The notes under the pieces are model-generated. The model did no database searches, was not told where the DNA came from, and saw nothing but the letters and a program-made list of their open reading frames with translations. Shown here in pieces: positions 43,812 through 52,414 of a DNA stretch of 64,000 nt (the first letter of the stretch is position 1; every line of letters begins with the position of its first letter). The DNA is taken from contig OZ252297.1 of assembly GCA_965250275.1 (NCBI GenBank), positions 1-64,000 of the forward strand, written 5' to 3'. The DNA is from G965250275 sp965250275. Its GTDB lineage: Bacteria > Pseudomonadota > Alphaproteobacteria > Rhodobacterales > Rhodobacteraceae. The translations under genes and the position numbers were made by a program.

Positions 43812-44888
43812 ATGGCGGATTTCGACGCGATGGTACGCGAGTCGCAAGATCAGGTTGCCAAGAGTCAGGCCACGATTGAGGCGCTGACCGCCAGAATTGA
43901 AACAGCCCGCGCAAAGATTGACGCGGGTGAAGATATCGCCATCGACATCGAGAATGCCTCTCTCGAGGATGTGCATGCCCATACCGAGGTCATGACCGCA
44001 AACATCGCCGAACTGATCATGGGTCTGGATGATGTTACTTCGGCCTTTTCCAAGGACTTTGACGAGATGCGATCAAAGACCGGATGGGAGAGCTTTGTCG
44101 GCATCTTCAGCCGCGGAAAGTCCGAGTCCATGCGGCAGGAGCGGATGCGGGTGGCAAACATTGACGATAAGTTGCAGGACCTGATCTCAAAATCCGATGT
44201 CATCGTTCAGCTTCTGGAAGGGCAACTGTCGATGCTCGAAGAGCAGAAGACCAAGGTCGAGAGTAACCTCGCCGGAACGCTCGACGAGCGTGAGGGGACC
44301 GTTGCAGAGCTGGAATCGCTCCGTGCCGACATCATGGGCATGGACCCCAAAATCATCGCGTTGGAGAACAAGATCAGTGTGGAACAGGACGCTGCGGCGC
44401 GGACCAAACTGGAAACCGAACTGGCGGATCTGAATACGCAATACAACGCGATGGTGCGCGACGAACAGGTCAAGCTGGCCAAATCGCAAACGCTTGAACG
44501 CTACATCGAAAAGGGCAAGTCCTGGGTGGACAGCCTGCAAAATCAGGCCGCCACCCAGATGGTTCTGATCAACAAGCTCCAGACCGACACGAAACAAAGG
44601 GTGGTGCTTTATGATGCGCTGGTGAAGTCGCTGAAGACAGCGCAGCAGCAGGACGTGGCCCACCGCATCAATGAGATCGGTGTGCAGACCGATCAGGAAG
44701 CCCAGACCGCGATGGCAGCGATCGGGTCAGCCACCAACCAGCGCATGGCCGACATGCTGGAGGCACACGAGGATCACATGGTCTTTGCCCGTGATGTTCT
44801 GGAAGCCAAAGCCAAAGCGGACGAACGTTTTGCCCGCCGTTTTGCGAAGATCGTCGAGAAGCATGACAAGAACCTCTACGGCGAATGA
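43812..44888 (+). CDS. Coiled-coil protein of unknown function (AAA module, gene 1)
   Basis: This 358-residue protein is almost entirely helical and charged, with long heptad-like stretches at about residues 1-50, 115-235 and 285-355. It has no signal peptide and no membrane segment. A non-coiled hinge, KTGWESFVGIFSRGKSESMR, lies at about residues 89-108. The C-terminal region (TQMVLINKLQTDTKQRVVLY onward) is loosely reminiscent of TelA (toxic anion resistance) proteins and the overall shape of PspA-like proteins, but I do not assign either. ATG 43812 follows an AGGAGGGG ribosome site. It opens the seven-gene run to 50696. Confidence 0.72.
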   Translation: MADFDAMVRESQDQVAKSQATIEALTARIETARAKIDAGEDIAIDIENASLEDVHAHTEVMTANIAELIMGLDDVTSAFSKDFDEMRSKTGWESFVGIFSRGKSESMRQERMRVANIDDKLQDLISKSDVIVQLLEGQLSMLEEQKTKVESNLAGTLDEREGTVAELESLRADIMGMDPKIIALENKISVEQDAAARTKLETELADLNTQYNAMVRDEQVKLAKSQTLERYIEKGKSWVDSLQNQAATQMVLINKLQTDTKQRVVLYDALVKSLKTAQQQDVAHRINEIGVQTDQEAQTAMAAIGSATNQRMADMLEAHEDHMVFARDVLEAKAKADERFARRFAKIVEKHDKNLYGE

Positions 44889-44993
44889 GACTCCAGTCCG
44901 ACCCCATGACACGAAGCGTGCCCGCCGTGCAGCGGCGGCCAAAGCTGTGCAACCGTCAGGCTCTATACAAAACAGTCCGGAACTGATTGGCCC

Positions 44994-46115
44994 ATGACCC
45001 AAACGGCCGCCGATCAATTTGGAATCACTGATACCTTCGCGTCGCGTCGCTACTTCAGAAAGTTCGAAACGATCCTGACCCATATGCGCCGGGTGGCGGG
45101 CGCGATGGAGGCGGACAAGGAGATGACGGCGGCAGAGGTTCGGGTCATCGCCGAGTATGCCATTCGGCTGAACCTGAGCTTCAGGGCACTTTCGATGAAG
45201 TATCTGCTGGTCGGGCGCGACACTGGCCGGTTTTTTGGGAGCCTCGCCATGGACCGGCGCGACAGCGGGTTTCCAATCGCCGCCGAGCTTTTGACTATGG
45301 CCAATGACGCCCAGCAGGCGCGCCAACATCTGCAGAACTTGCCCTCCGAAGACGAGCTGAAAAACCAGATGGTCAGCGAAATCATCAGCGAAAAGGAAAT
45401 CCCGACCAAGCTGCAATTTGCACTCAGTCAGCGCCGCTACTACGAGGATCTTTTGCGCGGAGACCTGTTTTGGGTTCAGAACGATCCGGAAATCCAATGG
45501 GTCGTAAATCTCGCGGAGCGCAGACGGAAGTTCCTGCTGCACTGGGCGGTCTACGACAGCCAGATCAACCTGCCGGTGGTCTACATCATGGAACTTGAAG
45601 ACAGCGGCAAACGCGCGCTGCCCAAGGATCAGCATCGCTGGCCCGAGGTGCAAGCACATCTGATGGCGCAAGCGCTCGGGGGATTGCAGTTGCTGACCAT
45701 TGCCAAAGGGTTCGACGAAGACTTTGACGACTTGCACCCCAAACGCCTCAAGCGCGTGCATGTCGGGCCCATGTATTCCAGCGCTTTCACCGACCAGTCG
45801 GGTCCTCTGCGGCAGGTTTTGTCTCAGGCGCGCGCGCCCGAAGGAGAGGATTGGGCCATGGCTTGGACCGTGGAGAACCTCGAAAGCGAACGCTCCGAAG
45901 ACCAGCGCGCGGGCTGGTTTTCGACCGTCGAACGGCAGATCTTTGCGCTCGACCCGTTCTCGGGCCGCGGTGCGGAAACGGGGACAACCAGCATGCACCG
46001 CGCCATTATCCTGCCGCAGCGCCCGTTTCAGGTGCTGGCGGAGACGAACCCGCCCGGATTTGATGAGGTTCGGAAGTTTGTCGTGAGCCCGTCAGGGCGA
46101 GTCCTCCGGTACTGA
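44994..46115 (+). CDS. Unrecognised soluble protein (AAA module, gene 2)
   Basis: This 373-residue protein has no signal peptide or membrane segment. The first 180 residues are helical (YFRKFETILTHMRRVAGAME, EVRVIAEYAIRLNLSFRALS). From residue about 180 it becomes mixed, with the motif FLLHWAVYDSQINLPVVYIM, a KRALPKDQHRW segment, and near the end HRAIILPQRPFQVLAETNPP. No family is recognised. It begins at ATG 44994, 105 bases after gene 1, and ends 60 bases before the AAA ATPase. It may be an adaptor for the ATPase, on position alone. Confidence 0.68.
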   Translation: MTQTAADQFGITDTFASRRYFRKFETILTHMRRVAGAMEADKEMTAAEVRVIAEYAIRLNLSFRALSMKYLLVGRDTGRFFGSLAMDRRDSGFPIAAELLTMANDAQQARQHLQNLPSEDELKNQMVSEIISEKEIPTKLQFALSQRRYYEDLLRGDLFWVQNDPEIQWVVNLAERRRKFLLHWAVYDSQINLPVVYIMELEDSGKRALPKDQHRWPEVQAHLMAQALGGLQLLTIAKGFDEDFDDLHPKRLKRVHVGPMYSSAFTDQSGPLRQVLSQARAPEGEDWAMAWTVENLESERSEDQRAGWFSTVERQIFALDPFSGRGAETGTTSMHRAIILPQRPFQVLAETNPPGFDEVRKFVVSPSGRVLRY

Positions 46116-46175
46116 TGCAAGGGTGTGGGCAATGATCGGCCTGTTTGAACAGATAAGACAAAAAGGACGCGCCAA

Positions 46176-48110
46176 ATGAGCCTGACATCTGACCAGATGG
46201 AGTTGCGCGAAGACGACATCGTCAAACATTACCCTGCCGCCTATGCGATGCTGGAGGGGTTTGATCATACGCCCCGCATCGCCACGCCGGCGGAGCCTCA
46301 GACCCCCGAACGCTCTGCTGGGCTCGGCACGCGACGCCGGTTCAGGTCGACCACACCGGGATTGGTCACACGGTCCACGGCGCGACCGGATGGCGTGCAT
46401 CTCTTGGCCCGGATCGAAGGATCCGACGATGGCGACGAAATCGTCTCGCCGCTGCAGGCCACGTGTATGACGGCGCTGCGCCGGGCATTGGCGATTGGGC
46501 TGGCCGTGGGAGAGGCCTTTGCCGAGCAAACCGCTCTGGCTGAGCTGAAACGTGCGAACCTTGCGGGAAGCCTGCCTGCGGCCCGCAAGACTGAATTCAC
46601 GGAGTTGCTGGCCGCTGAAGCCCTGGCCACGCTCTATACCTTAGGAAACGCGCTGGCATTTTTGTTGTCGCCGCATTTGACGGAAGTCACCGTTGAAGTC
46701 GGACCCGTTGAGGAGGTTCTGACCGACAACGGTCAACTTGCGTTACATGGGGCGCTCTGGGAGCTGGATCAGGTTCTGGCCACCCATGCCAGCGACGACG
46801 CCAGGCTGATCGCAACGGTCAGCGCGTTCGCCGAACAGCTGATGGAGCGCACAGCACTGCGCGCCCAAAACGCCGCGCATCTGGGCCCGTTCCAGTCTGC
46901 GACCTGGCGGATCGAGGCAGATGGACTGACCATCGACGGCTTCACACCGGCATTGCGGGCGAAATCCTCGACCCTCAACATGACTTTCAAGAAACCCACG
47001 GAGGTCGTCGGCAATCACATCGCAAAGTACCAGGCGATGAAACTGGCCAAGATTCTGATGGCTTATGATTTTGACCGGCGGCTCAATCCGTTCGCCGAAT
47101 TGGGCGGGTTCATTTTCACATTCATGGGGGATGGCAAGCCCGGCACCGGCAAAACCACACTGATCCAGATGATGGCGGGCCTGATCAACGAGTACTGCCA
47201 GATCGCGGGATATCCGTTCCGGTATGAAAACCTGTCGACCGACAACATAGACAGCTACCAGGGCAAATCAGGCCAAAACGCCAAGGCGTTCATAAACACG
47301 ATCATTGACCCCACCGTCATCGGCTTCGGCACCATCGATGACATCGATACCCTGGCAGGCAAACGCGGAGACCGCCAGTCCTCGGCGGGCCAGCTGGAGA
47401 TCACCGCAGTTCTGATGGAGAGCTTTGCCGGCGCCAACACCGTGGTTCGCGGAAATTGCACATTCGGGATGTTTTCGAATTACCCCGAAAACGTCGACGA
47501 TGCGCTGAGACAGCGGGCCGGTGCCCGGTTTCTGGTGGACGGTCCGCAAACAAGAGAAGACTACATCGACATCCTTTACCTTCTGATGGGACGGAACCAT
47601 GACATCCCGTTGGGCAGCCATGATGCCTATGCCGCGCAGGAGATCAAAAAGGCGGTGGCGGCAAGCTTTGAAAGCCACAACCAACCGCATGAGGCCGGGT
47701 TGAAGGTCGTGCATGACGCGGTATTGGAAGCGGTTGGACCGCTGGACACCATCGCCAAGCTGGGGACCTATCTCAAAGGCATTCAGGAGGCAGATGACCG
47801 TTTTACCGGGCGTGCGATCAAGAACATTACCGACGCGGTCAAGGTCCGCGCGATGGACTTCGAACTGCCGGATGATTGGATGGAAGAACCTGATCTCTTC
47901 CTGTTCAAAGACTATGAAACCAAAAAGGCGATGATTGAGGAACTGCGCCAACCGATCACGACAGACATGGTCGTCCAGGAAATCAATCGCTACGCGGATT
48001 CCGAATTCCGGTATGCCGACAAGTCGGACGAAGCGGCAATCGCAGACATGGTTCGGGATATGGGCCGCACCGAAGCCGCAAAGCGACGCTATCTGGAGGA
48101 CCGTTCTTGA
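46176..48110 (+). CDS. AAA+ ATPase (AAA module, gene 3)
   Basis: This 644-residue protein has a family-specific N-terminal region (residues 1-300) followed by one AAA+ domain. Walker A is GDGKPGTGKTT at residues 318-328. The Walker B position is VIGFGTIDDID at 381-391, sensor 1 is the asparagine of MFSNYP near 435, and the arginine-finger region is DALRQRAGARF near 442-451. Walker A follows a hydrophobic FIFTFM strand. The N-domain carries helical segments such as ALRRALAIGLAVGEAFAEQ. Substrate and partners are unknown. Its TGA overlaps the TTG of the next gene by four bases, so it is coupled to the membrane proteins. Confidence 0.85.
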   Translation: MSLTSDQMELREDDIVKHYPAAYAMLEGFDHTPRIATPAEPQTPERSAGLGTRRRFRSTTPGLVTRSTARPDGVHLLARIEGSDDGDEIVSPLQATCMTALRRALAIGLAVGEAFAEQTALAELKRANLAGSLPAARKTEFTELLAAEALATLYTLGNALAFLLSPHLTEVTVEVGPVEEVLTDNGQLALHGALWELDQVLATHASDDARLIATVSAFAEQLMERTALRAQNAAHLGPFQSATWRIEADGLTIDGFTPALRAKSSTLNMTFKKPTEVVGNHIAKYQAMKLAKILMAYDFDRRLNPFAELGGFIFTFMGDGKPGTGKTTLIQMMAGLINEYCQIAGYPFRYENLSTDNIDSYQGKSGQNAKAFINTIIDPTVIGFGTIDDIDTLAGKRGDRQSSAGQLEITAVLMESFAGANTVVRGNCTFGMFSNYPENVDDALRQRAGARFLVDGPQTREDYIDILYLLMGRNHDIPLGSHDAYAAQEIKKAVAASFESHNQPHEAGLKVVHDAVLEAVGPLDTIAKLGTYLKGIQEADDRFTGRAIKNITDAVKVRAMDFELPDDWMEEPDLFLFKDYETKKAMIEELRQPITTDMVVQEINRYADSEFRYADKSDEAAIADMVRDMGRTEAAKRRYLEDRS

Positions 48111-48430
48111 TCGGCTCGGTTCCATACTTTCTGGCCTGTGTGACGCTTGTCTCAGTGATCGTCAGCGTTCTGGCCGCACTTAGCATGCATCATCTGGCCC
48201 CGGCGTTGGGGCTGAACAACTTTGCCACCGTCATCTTTGGTCTGGCCGGTTGCATCGTCCTGAGCTTTGCCAGCTTCTACCTGCTGGACCCCGATCCCGT
48301 TTCAGAGTTTGACACTCCTGTGCCTTTGCACTGGCGGACCCTGACCGTCACTGGTTTTGCTGCTCTGATCTGGTTGCCAATCTATCTGGTGGTGCACTCG
48401 AAACTCGCGCGCAAAAGGCTTCCGGCATGA
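48107..48430 (+). CDS. Small three-helix membrane protein (AAA module, gene 4)
   Basis: This 107-residue protein has three hydrophobic segments: VPYFLACVTLVSVIVSVLAA, FATVIFGLAGCIVLSFASFY and LTVTGFAALIWLPIYLVV. A basic tail, HSKLARKRLPA, follows. It starts at TTG 48107 inside a TTGA overlap with the ATPase stop; the only other in-frame starts are internal. It ends in an ATGA overlap with the next gene. No family is recognised. Its fixed position between the ATPase and the DUF6638-like protein suggests it anchors the complex to the inner membrane. Confidence 0.72.
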   Translation: MIGSVPYFLACVTLVSVIVSVLAALSMHHLAPALGLNNFATVIFGLAGCIVLSFASFYLLDPDPVSEFDTPVPLHWRTLTVTGFAALIWLPIYLVVHSKLARKRLPA

Positions 48431-49776
48431 AAAAGCTGATCGAAGCCGGGCTCATGTACGGCAACCTGTTCCACGTAAACAGCCCGATCCTTGTCGAGCG
48501 GTACAATCGGGCCCTCGAGCATTTGACCGGAAAGTGGACTTCAATGTCCGATTTTCATATCGATTTGTCCGGCTATGCTCCTGAAATCGGCGCGGAGTTC
48601 GACGATCACCTTTATCTCAATCATGGCGGCGTCAACCGGCAGTTCATTCTGCTGAGCCCGGATCAAAGACGATGCCCGTTGCTGAACGCCAAATTCTCGA
48701 CGTCGCGGGATATTCTTCGGCGATTTATAAGCGAAAACGAAGCACAACTCTTTGCATTGACGGCATCAGATGCGGTGGCGGGCGAACTGGTCAATTCCGT
48801 GTTCGAGGTCACGTCCGCGGACCGCCTGTTTGATCTGCGCCGGATCGAGGTTGAGGCGGACACGACGGAAGGCACGGTGCAGCACGCGAATGAGCTGGCG
48901 GCACTTGTCGACCGCTTCAAGTCGGAAGAGGATGCCTGGTACGACGATGTCCTGATTGCCGAGATGATCACGCTCGCCGGAAAGTCGGGAGATGTCTTGC
49001 GCAATCCGATCCGGCTGAAATCCAGGTCCTTCGAACAACGTGATTTCTGGACGGCGCATTTCGGTGGGCTCTACATTTTTCAAGAAGTCCACTCCCCGGC
49101 TGTTCTGTCGGTCGGGTCGGAATCCTCGCTTGGTCCTCTTCCAATCGCCGAGAGCATGTCTCTGAGCGATCGCAACAGGGTCGCCCAGTTTCTGGACAGC
49201 AATGCTTTAATCGAACCCATCGTCGCAGCTCAGGGCATCGATTCCGTCGCCGTACTGCGGCAGAAACTGGATTTCATCGTGATCGACGCTGCGGCGGATG
49301 CAAACGTGGACCTGACGGGTTTGACGCGCAGCGACTTGCGCCGCCTCACCCGGCGCCATGCCGACCAACTGCCGACAGAGTATCACGGCCTGTCCGCCTT
49401 ATTGAACTGGGCCGAAACAGGCGGACCATGGCCGCACATCACATCCGAGCACCCGGCGTATTTCTATACTTTGCGCGCATCACCGGGCCCGGATGCAGAT
49501 CTGGTGAACATGCTGCTGGCCGAGCTTTGCCCGCTCGACATCCGCCAGATGTTCATTTGTCACAAGGAACTCTTCTACGCGCACTATGCCAAGTGGACTG
49601 CGGCAAAACAGGCATATGTCGTGGAGTTTCTGGTAAATGAGTATCAAATGGACAAGGCGGGAGCACGCGCAGCCCTGTTCGGAAACGAACCGGACATGCG
49701 CGACGCCCCAACACCGCCCGCCGAGGAAGACCTGATCCATCGGGTCGGACCTTGGGGTGCCCTGAGGAGGGTCTGA
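48427..49776 (+). CDS. Conserved protein, DUF6638-like (AAA module, gene 5)
   Basis: This 449-residue soluble protein begins MKKLIEAGLMYGNLFHVNSP, which I recall as the start of the DUF6638 family of alphaproteobacteria; the family name is from memory. Other distinctive stretches are YLNHGGVNRQFILLSPDQRR, LLNAKFSTSRDILRRFISEN and IRQMFICHKELFYAHYAKWT. No catalytic motif, signal peptide or membrane segment is evident. It overlaps gene 4 by four bases and is one base from gene 6. Confidence 0.75.
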   Translation: MKKLIEAGLMYGNLFHVNSPILVERYNRALEHLTGKWTSMSDFHIDLSGYAPEIGAEFDDHLYLNHGGVNRQFILLSPDQRRCPLLNAKFSTSRDILRRFISENEAQLFALTASDAVAGELVNSVFEVTSADRLFDLRRIEVEADTTEGTVQHANELAALVDRFKSEEDAWYDDVLIAEMITLAGKSGDVLRNPIRLKSRSFEQRDFWTAHFGGLYIFQEVHSPAVLSVGSESSLGPLPIAESMSLSDRNRVAQFLDSNALIEPIVAAQGIDSVAVLRQKLDFIVIDAAADANVDLTGLTRSDLRRLTRRHADQLPTEYHGLSALLNWAETGGPWPHITSEHPAYFYTLRASPGPDADLVNMLLAELCPLDIRQMFICHKELFYAHYAKWTAAKQAYVVEFLVNEYQMDKAGARAALFGNEPDMRDAPTPPAEEDLIHRVGPWGALRRV

Positions 49777-49777
49777 C

Positions 49778-50044
49778 ATGTTGGCATTGCTGCGCCTGTT
49801 GTTTGTTTTGCTGATTTTGCAGACGATCGTGTACATCGCTTTGTCGCTTTACTCCCGCGCTCAGCGCCGCAACAAACTTGAAGCCGAGTGGGACGAAGAA
49901 ATTCGCAGCGGAGACCGCGATGCCTTTATCGAAAAGGGCTTGCAAGAATATGACGGATCGCTCCGGCGCAAGCTCATTCTGGCTGTCTACATCGTTCCAT
50001 TGACCACGATTGCGGTGTTGGTCTACGTCGGCAACTATATGTGA
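49778..50044 (+). CDS. Small two-helix membrane protein (AAA module, gene 6)
   Basis: This 88-residue protein has one membrane segment at each end, MLALLRLLFVLLILQTIVYI and KLILAVYIVPLTTIAVLVYV. They flank a charged loop of about 45 residues (RAQRRNKLEAEWDEEIRSGD) that would lie on one side of the membrane. ATG 49778 follows GAGGAGG of the preceding gene's end. The next gene starts ten bases after its stop. No family is assigned. Confidence 0.72.
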   Translation: MLALLRLLFVLLILQTIVYIALSLYSRAQRRNKLEAEWDEEIRSGDRDAFIEKGLQEYDGSLRRKLILAVYIVPLTTIAVLVYVGNYM

Positions 50045-50054
50045 GGAGGACCCT

Positions 50055-50696
50055 GTGTATTACGTCCGCTGGACCATCACGATCATCATCTGGCTCCTGA
50101 TCGGCAGCATCCTGCAATACACGCTGCCGCGTTACGACATCGTGCGGATTGTCAATACAGAAGTCCGACGGGTCGATTTCGGCGAGAACTCGATGTTCTG
50201 GGCCAATACCGGTGTGGGTGACGCCGAGGGCACCGCAGACCGGGATGTTTTCTTTATCGACACCATTCGTGAAAATGGCCGGCCAAGGGTCTACCGCAAC
50301 GAGGATACGGGTTGGGGCTGGCCGCCTTACTTCAAGCTCGACGCCTCCAACCTCCAGGCGCAGGCCAGCGATCTGGCATCAACCAGCGCAGATCCCCAGT
50401 GGGTCTCGGTGCGGTTTTACGGCTGGCGGATGGAAGTGATGTCGATTTTCCCGAACGCCGTTTCGATCAAACCCGTCGATAGCCCCGATCATCGTGTGAT
50501 CAACTGGTTCAACATCGTCTTTTTGACGTTGTTTGCCTTCGTCGTCTTCGGCCTTTGGCGTCGTTGGCGCAAGTTTCGGGCGGCCCGGCTTGATCCGGTC
50601 ATGGAGGATATTGGTGACAGCCTCGAAGCCGCTGGAGACGCGGTTCAGGAACAAACGGGTCGATTCCGGCGCTGGCTCAACAGCTGGCGCAGCTAG
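50055..50696 (+). CDS. DUF1523-family membrane protein (AAA module, gene 7)
   Basis: This 213-residue protein has an N-terminal membrane segment (RWTITIIIWLLIGSILQYTL) and a second one near residue 155 (NIVFLTLFAFVVFGLW). The intervening periplasmic-type domain contains DIVRIVNTEVRRVDFG, VYRNEDTGWGWPPYFK and SIFPNAVSIKPVD, the pattern I associate with DUF1523. GTG 50055 follows AGGAGGA and matches the family start. A longer frame to 50010 overlaps gene 6. Its last four bases overlap the convergent glycosyltransferase stop. Function unknown. Confidence 0.8.
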   Translation: MYYVRWTITIIIWLLIGSILQYTLPRYDIVRIVNTEVRRVDFGENSMFWANTGVGDAEGTADRDVFFIDTIRENGRPRVYRNEDTGWGWPPYFKLDASNLQAQASDLASTSADPQWVSVRFYGWRMEVMSIFPNAVSIKPVDSPDHRVINWFNIVFLTLFAFVVFGLWRRWRKFRAARLDPVMEDIGDSLEAAGDAVQEQTGRFRRWLNSWRS

Positions 50697-52270
50697 TCGG
50701 CGTAGAGGTTGACCTCGGACGCAACCTGCATGGCCTGTTCGGATGAAATCGACAGGAATTCGCTGATTTTCTTCGCGTTCTGCTCAGGCGCTTCCGCTTC
50801 GCGAATCTGAGCAAACTTTGCGAATCCAGCGTCTCGAATGCTGTCGGATTCATGCGCAATGTCGTTCCGGATTGTGGGCAGCAGACGCTCCAGCGTTGCC
50901 TGTGTGGTTTGATCTCCTGCCAATCCGACGCGCTTTGCGTGCCCGATCAGGTAGTCGTCCGTGAACTCACAGTTGATCTCGAGCATGCGGGTGATCGACC
51001 GGTCCGAAAAGAAGTCATGCATCAGATCCAGGTTGGCAGGGTCCATGCAAACGATCAGCCGGTCGGTTTCATAGTAATCAAACAGCATCCGCACCAGCGA
51101 CCTGCGGTGGCGCGTCCGCTTTTCGAGCGTGGTCTGAATTCCACCCAGATCGGGAAGCGGCGTGTCCTCCTCGTTGAAGAGATACTCGATGGCCGGCACA
51201 TTTGTGACCTGCCGGATATGCTCCAGCATGCGTTTGGCCACGTGCCATTTCTTGCACACAATGATCATCAACTCGCGTTCGCGGCCCAGCGAGCTTTCGG
51301 TCTCCCAGAAGCGCGGGGCAAAGCGCCGTCCAACGCGGCCACGCCCGGTCAGGAACTTGAACAGGTTCCTGCCTTCGTTCGAGATCTGAAACGAGACACC
51401 CTCGGCGGCGTAGAGTGCGCCCAGTCGCGCCCTGAGTTCGGTGGCGCCGGGGCTGATCTTGCGCGCAAAAAGATAGTCCTGCCCCAAGAGCAGGTTGTAG
51501 TGGTCGTTGTAGAAACTGACCGGCATCCCGTAGTCCGAGAACATCAGGAACGTCAGGGTCCGGTTTTCGATCTCTTGCTCGGGCACCAGATGCCGGACCA
51601 GGGTCTGGAAGAAGGTCTCGTCCGGAATCCAGGTCGTTCGGAAAAACCGCATCACGTCACGGCGCTTGCGGGCGAACTTCAAAATCCACTCGATCGTGCG
51701 ACGGCGCAGACACCACCACTGGCTGCCGATCATGATTTGCAGATCCGCCGGAATCTCGCGTTTGAGATTCATCCACTTCTGCATTTCATATGCCATATAG
51801 AACCGGCGTTTCTGAGTGCGCTCGTTGAAAAAATGTCGATAGATCAGCCGCTCTTCCTGCATACCGGTCTTGATCCAGTCGCTCTCGAAGAAATCGTAGC
51901 TTTCGACGTAATCCACGTCCCGGGCGTCCAGATACTCGCGCGTGTACTCCGCCGTCTTGATGGCCATACAATCGCCCGACATCATGTAGAAATGCGTCGC
52001 GCGCGGAAACGCGTCGACGGCGGCCTCCAATGCGTAAAGGGTCGCCTGTACCAACGACCATTCGCCCCAACCGCAGCGAATGCGTCTGCGCGCGAATGCG
52101 ACATTGGGGTTTTGACCCAACGCGTCAGAGATTTTGCGGAATTCCCGAGAGCTTGAGCTGGCGTCGAAATGGATCGACATGTAGTCGCCGGCAGCGGTCA
52201 GCCGCTCGGCCTGCTGAATGATTGCGTCTGCATCTTTGTGGCACAGCAGGATGTACGCGATTTTCGCCAT
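50693..52270 (-). CDS. Core-2/I-branching-type glycosyltransferase with C-terminal extension
   Basis: This 525-residue protein begins MAKIAYILLCHKDADAIIQQ and contains the Core-2/I-branching (GT14-like) pattern: ISIHFDASS-like YMSIHFDASSSSREF, CGWGEWSLVQATLYALEAA and FYMMSGDCMAIKT. Further on come GSQWWCLRRRTIEWIL and the acidic TTWIPDETFFQTLV. The first 280 residues are the transferase; the remaining 245 form an extension seen in related alphaproteobacterial proteins (DUF5928-like, from memory). It probably adds a hexosamine to a surface polysaccharide. It diverges from the sulfotransferase gene across 144 bp. Confidence 0.82.
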   Translation of the reverse strand: MAKIAYILLCHKDADAIIQQAERLTAAGDYMSIHFDASSSSREFRKISDALGQNPNVAFARRRIRCGWGEWSLVQATLYALEAAVDAFPRATHFYMMSGDCMAIKTAEYTREYLDARDVDYVESYDFFESDWIKTGMQEERLIYRHFFNERTQKRRFYMAYEMQKWMNLKREIPADLQIMIGSQWWCLRRRTIEWILKFARKRRDVMRFFRTTWIPDETFFQTLVRHLVPEQEIENRTLTFLMFSDYGMPVSFYNDHYNLLLGQDYLFARKISPGATELRARLGALYAAEGVSFQISNEGRNLFKFLTGRGRVGRRFAPRFWETESSLGRERELMIIVCKKWHVAKRMLEHIRQVTNVPAIEYLFNEEDTPLPDLGGIQTTLEKRTRHRRSLVRMLFDYYETDRLIVCMDPANLDLMHDFFSDRSITRMLEINCEFTDDYLIGHAKRVGLAGDQTTQATLERLLPTIRNDIAHESDSIRDAGFAKFAQIREAEAPEQNAKKISEFLSISSEQAMQVASEVNLYAD

Positions 52271-52414
52271 GCGGGAACGCTGTTCTCTTTAACGATCACT
52301 TGTAGACTTGATAGAGATGAACACCGATTGAATAAACCGGTTGGAAGTGCTTTTTTGAGCGGGATCAGGCCTGTCGCCCAATTTTGAACGAAACAGGTCA
52401 AGGAGGCATCGCAG

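Noticed and set aside
43812..44888. Assignment of the coiled-coil protein as TelA (toxic anion resistance)
   Set aside because: Only the C-terminal pattern is loosely similar, and no XpaC-like or Ter genes are nearby.
50852..52156. 434-codon plus-strand open frame opposite the glycosyltransferase
   Set aside because: Antisense shadow; it has no coherent domain, while the minus-strand frame has the GT motifs.
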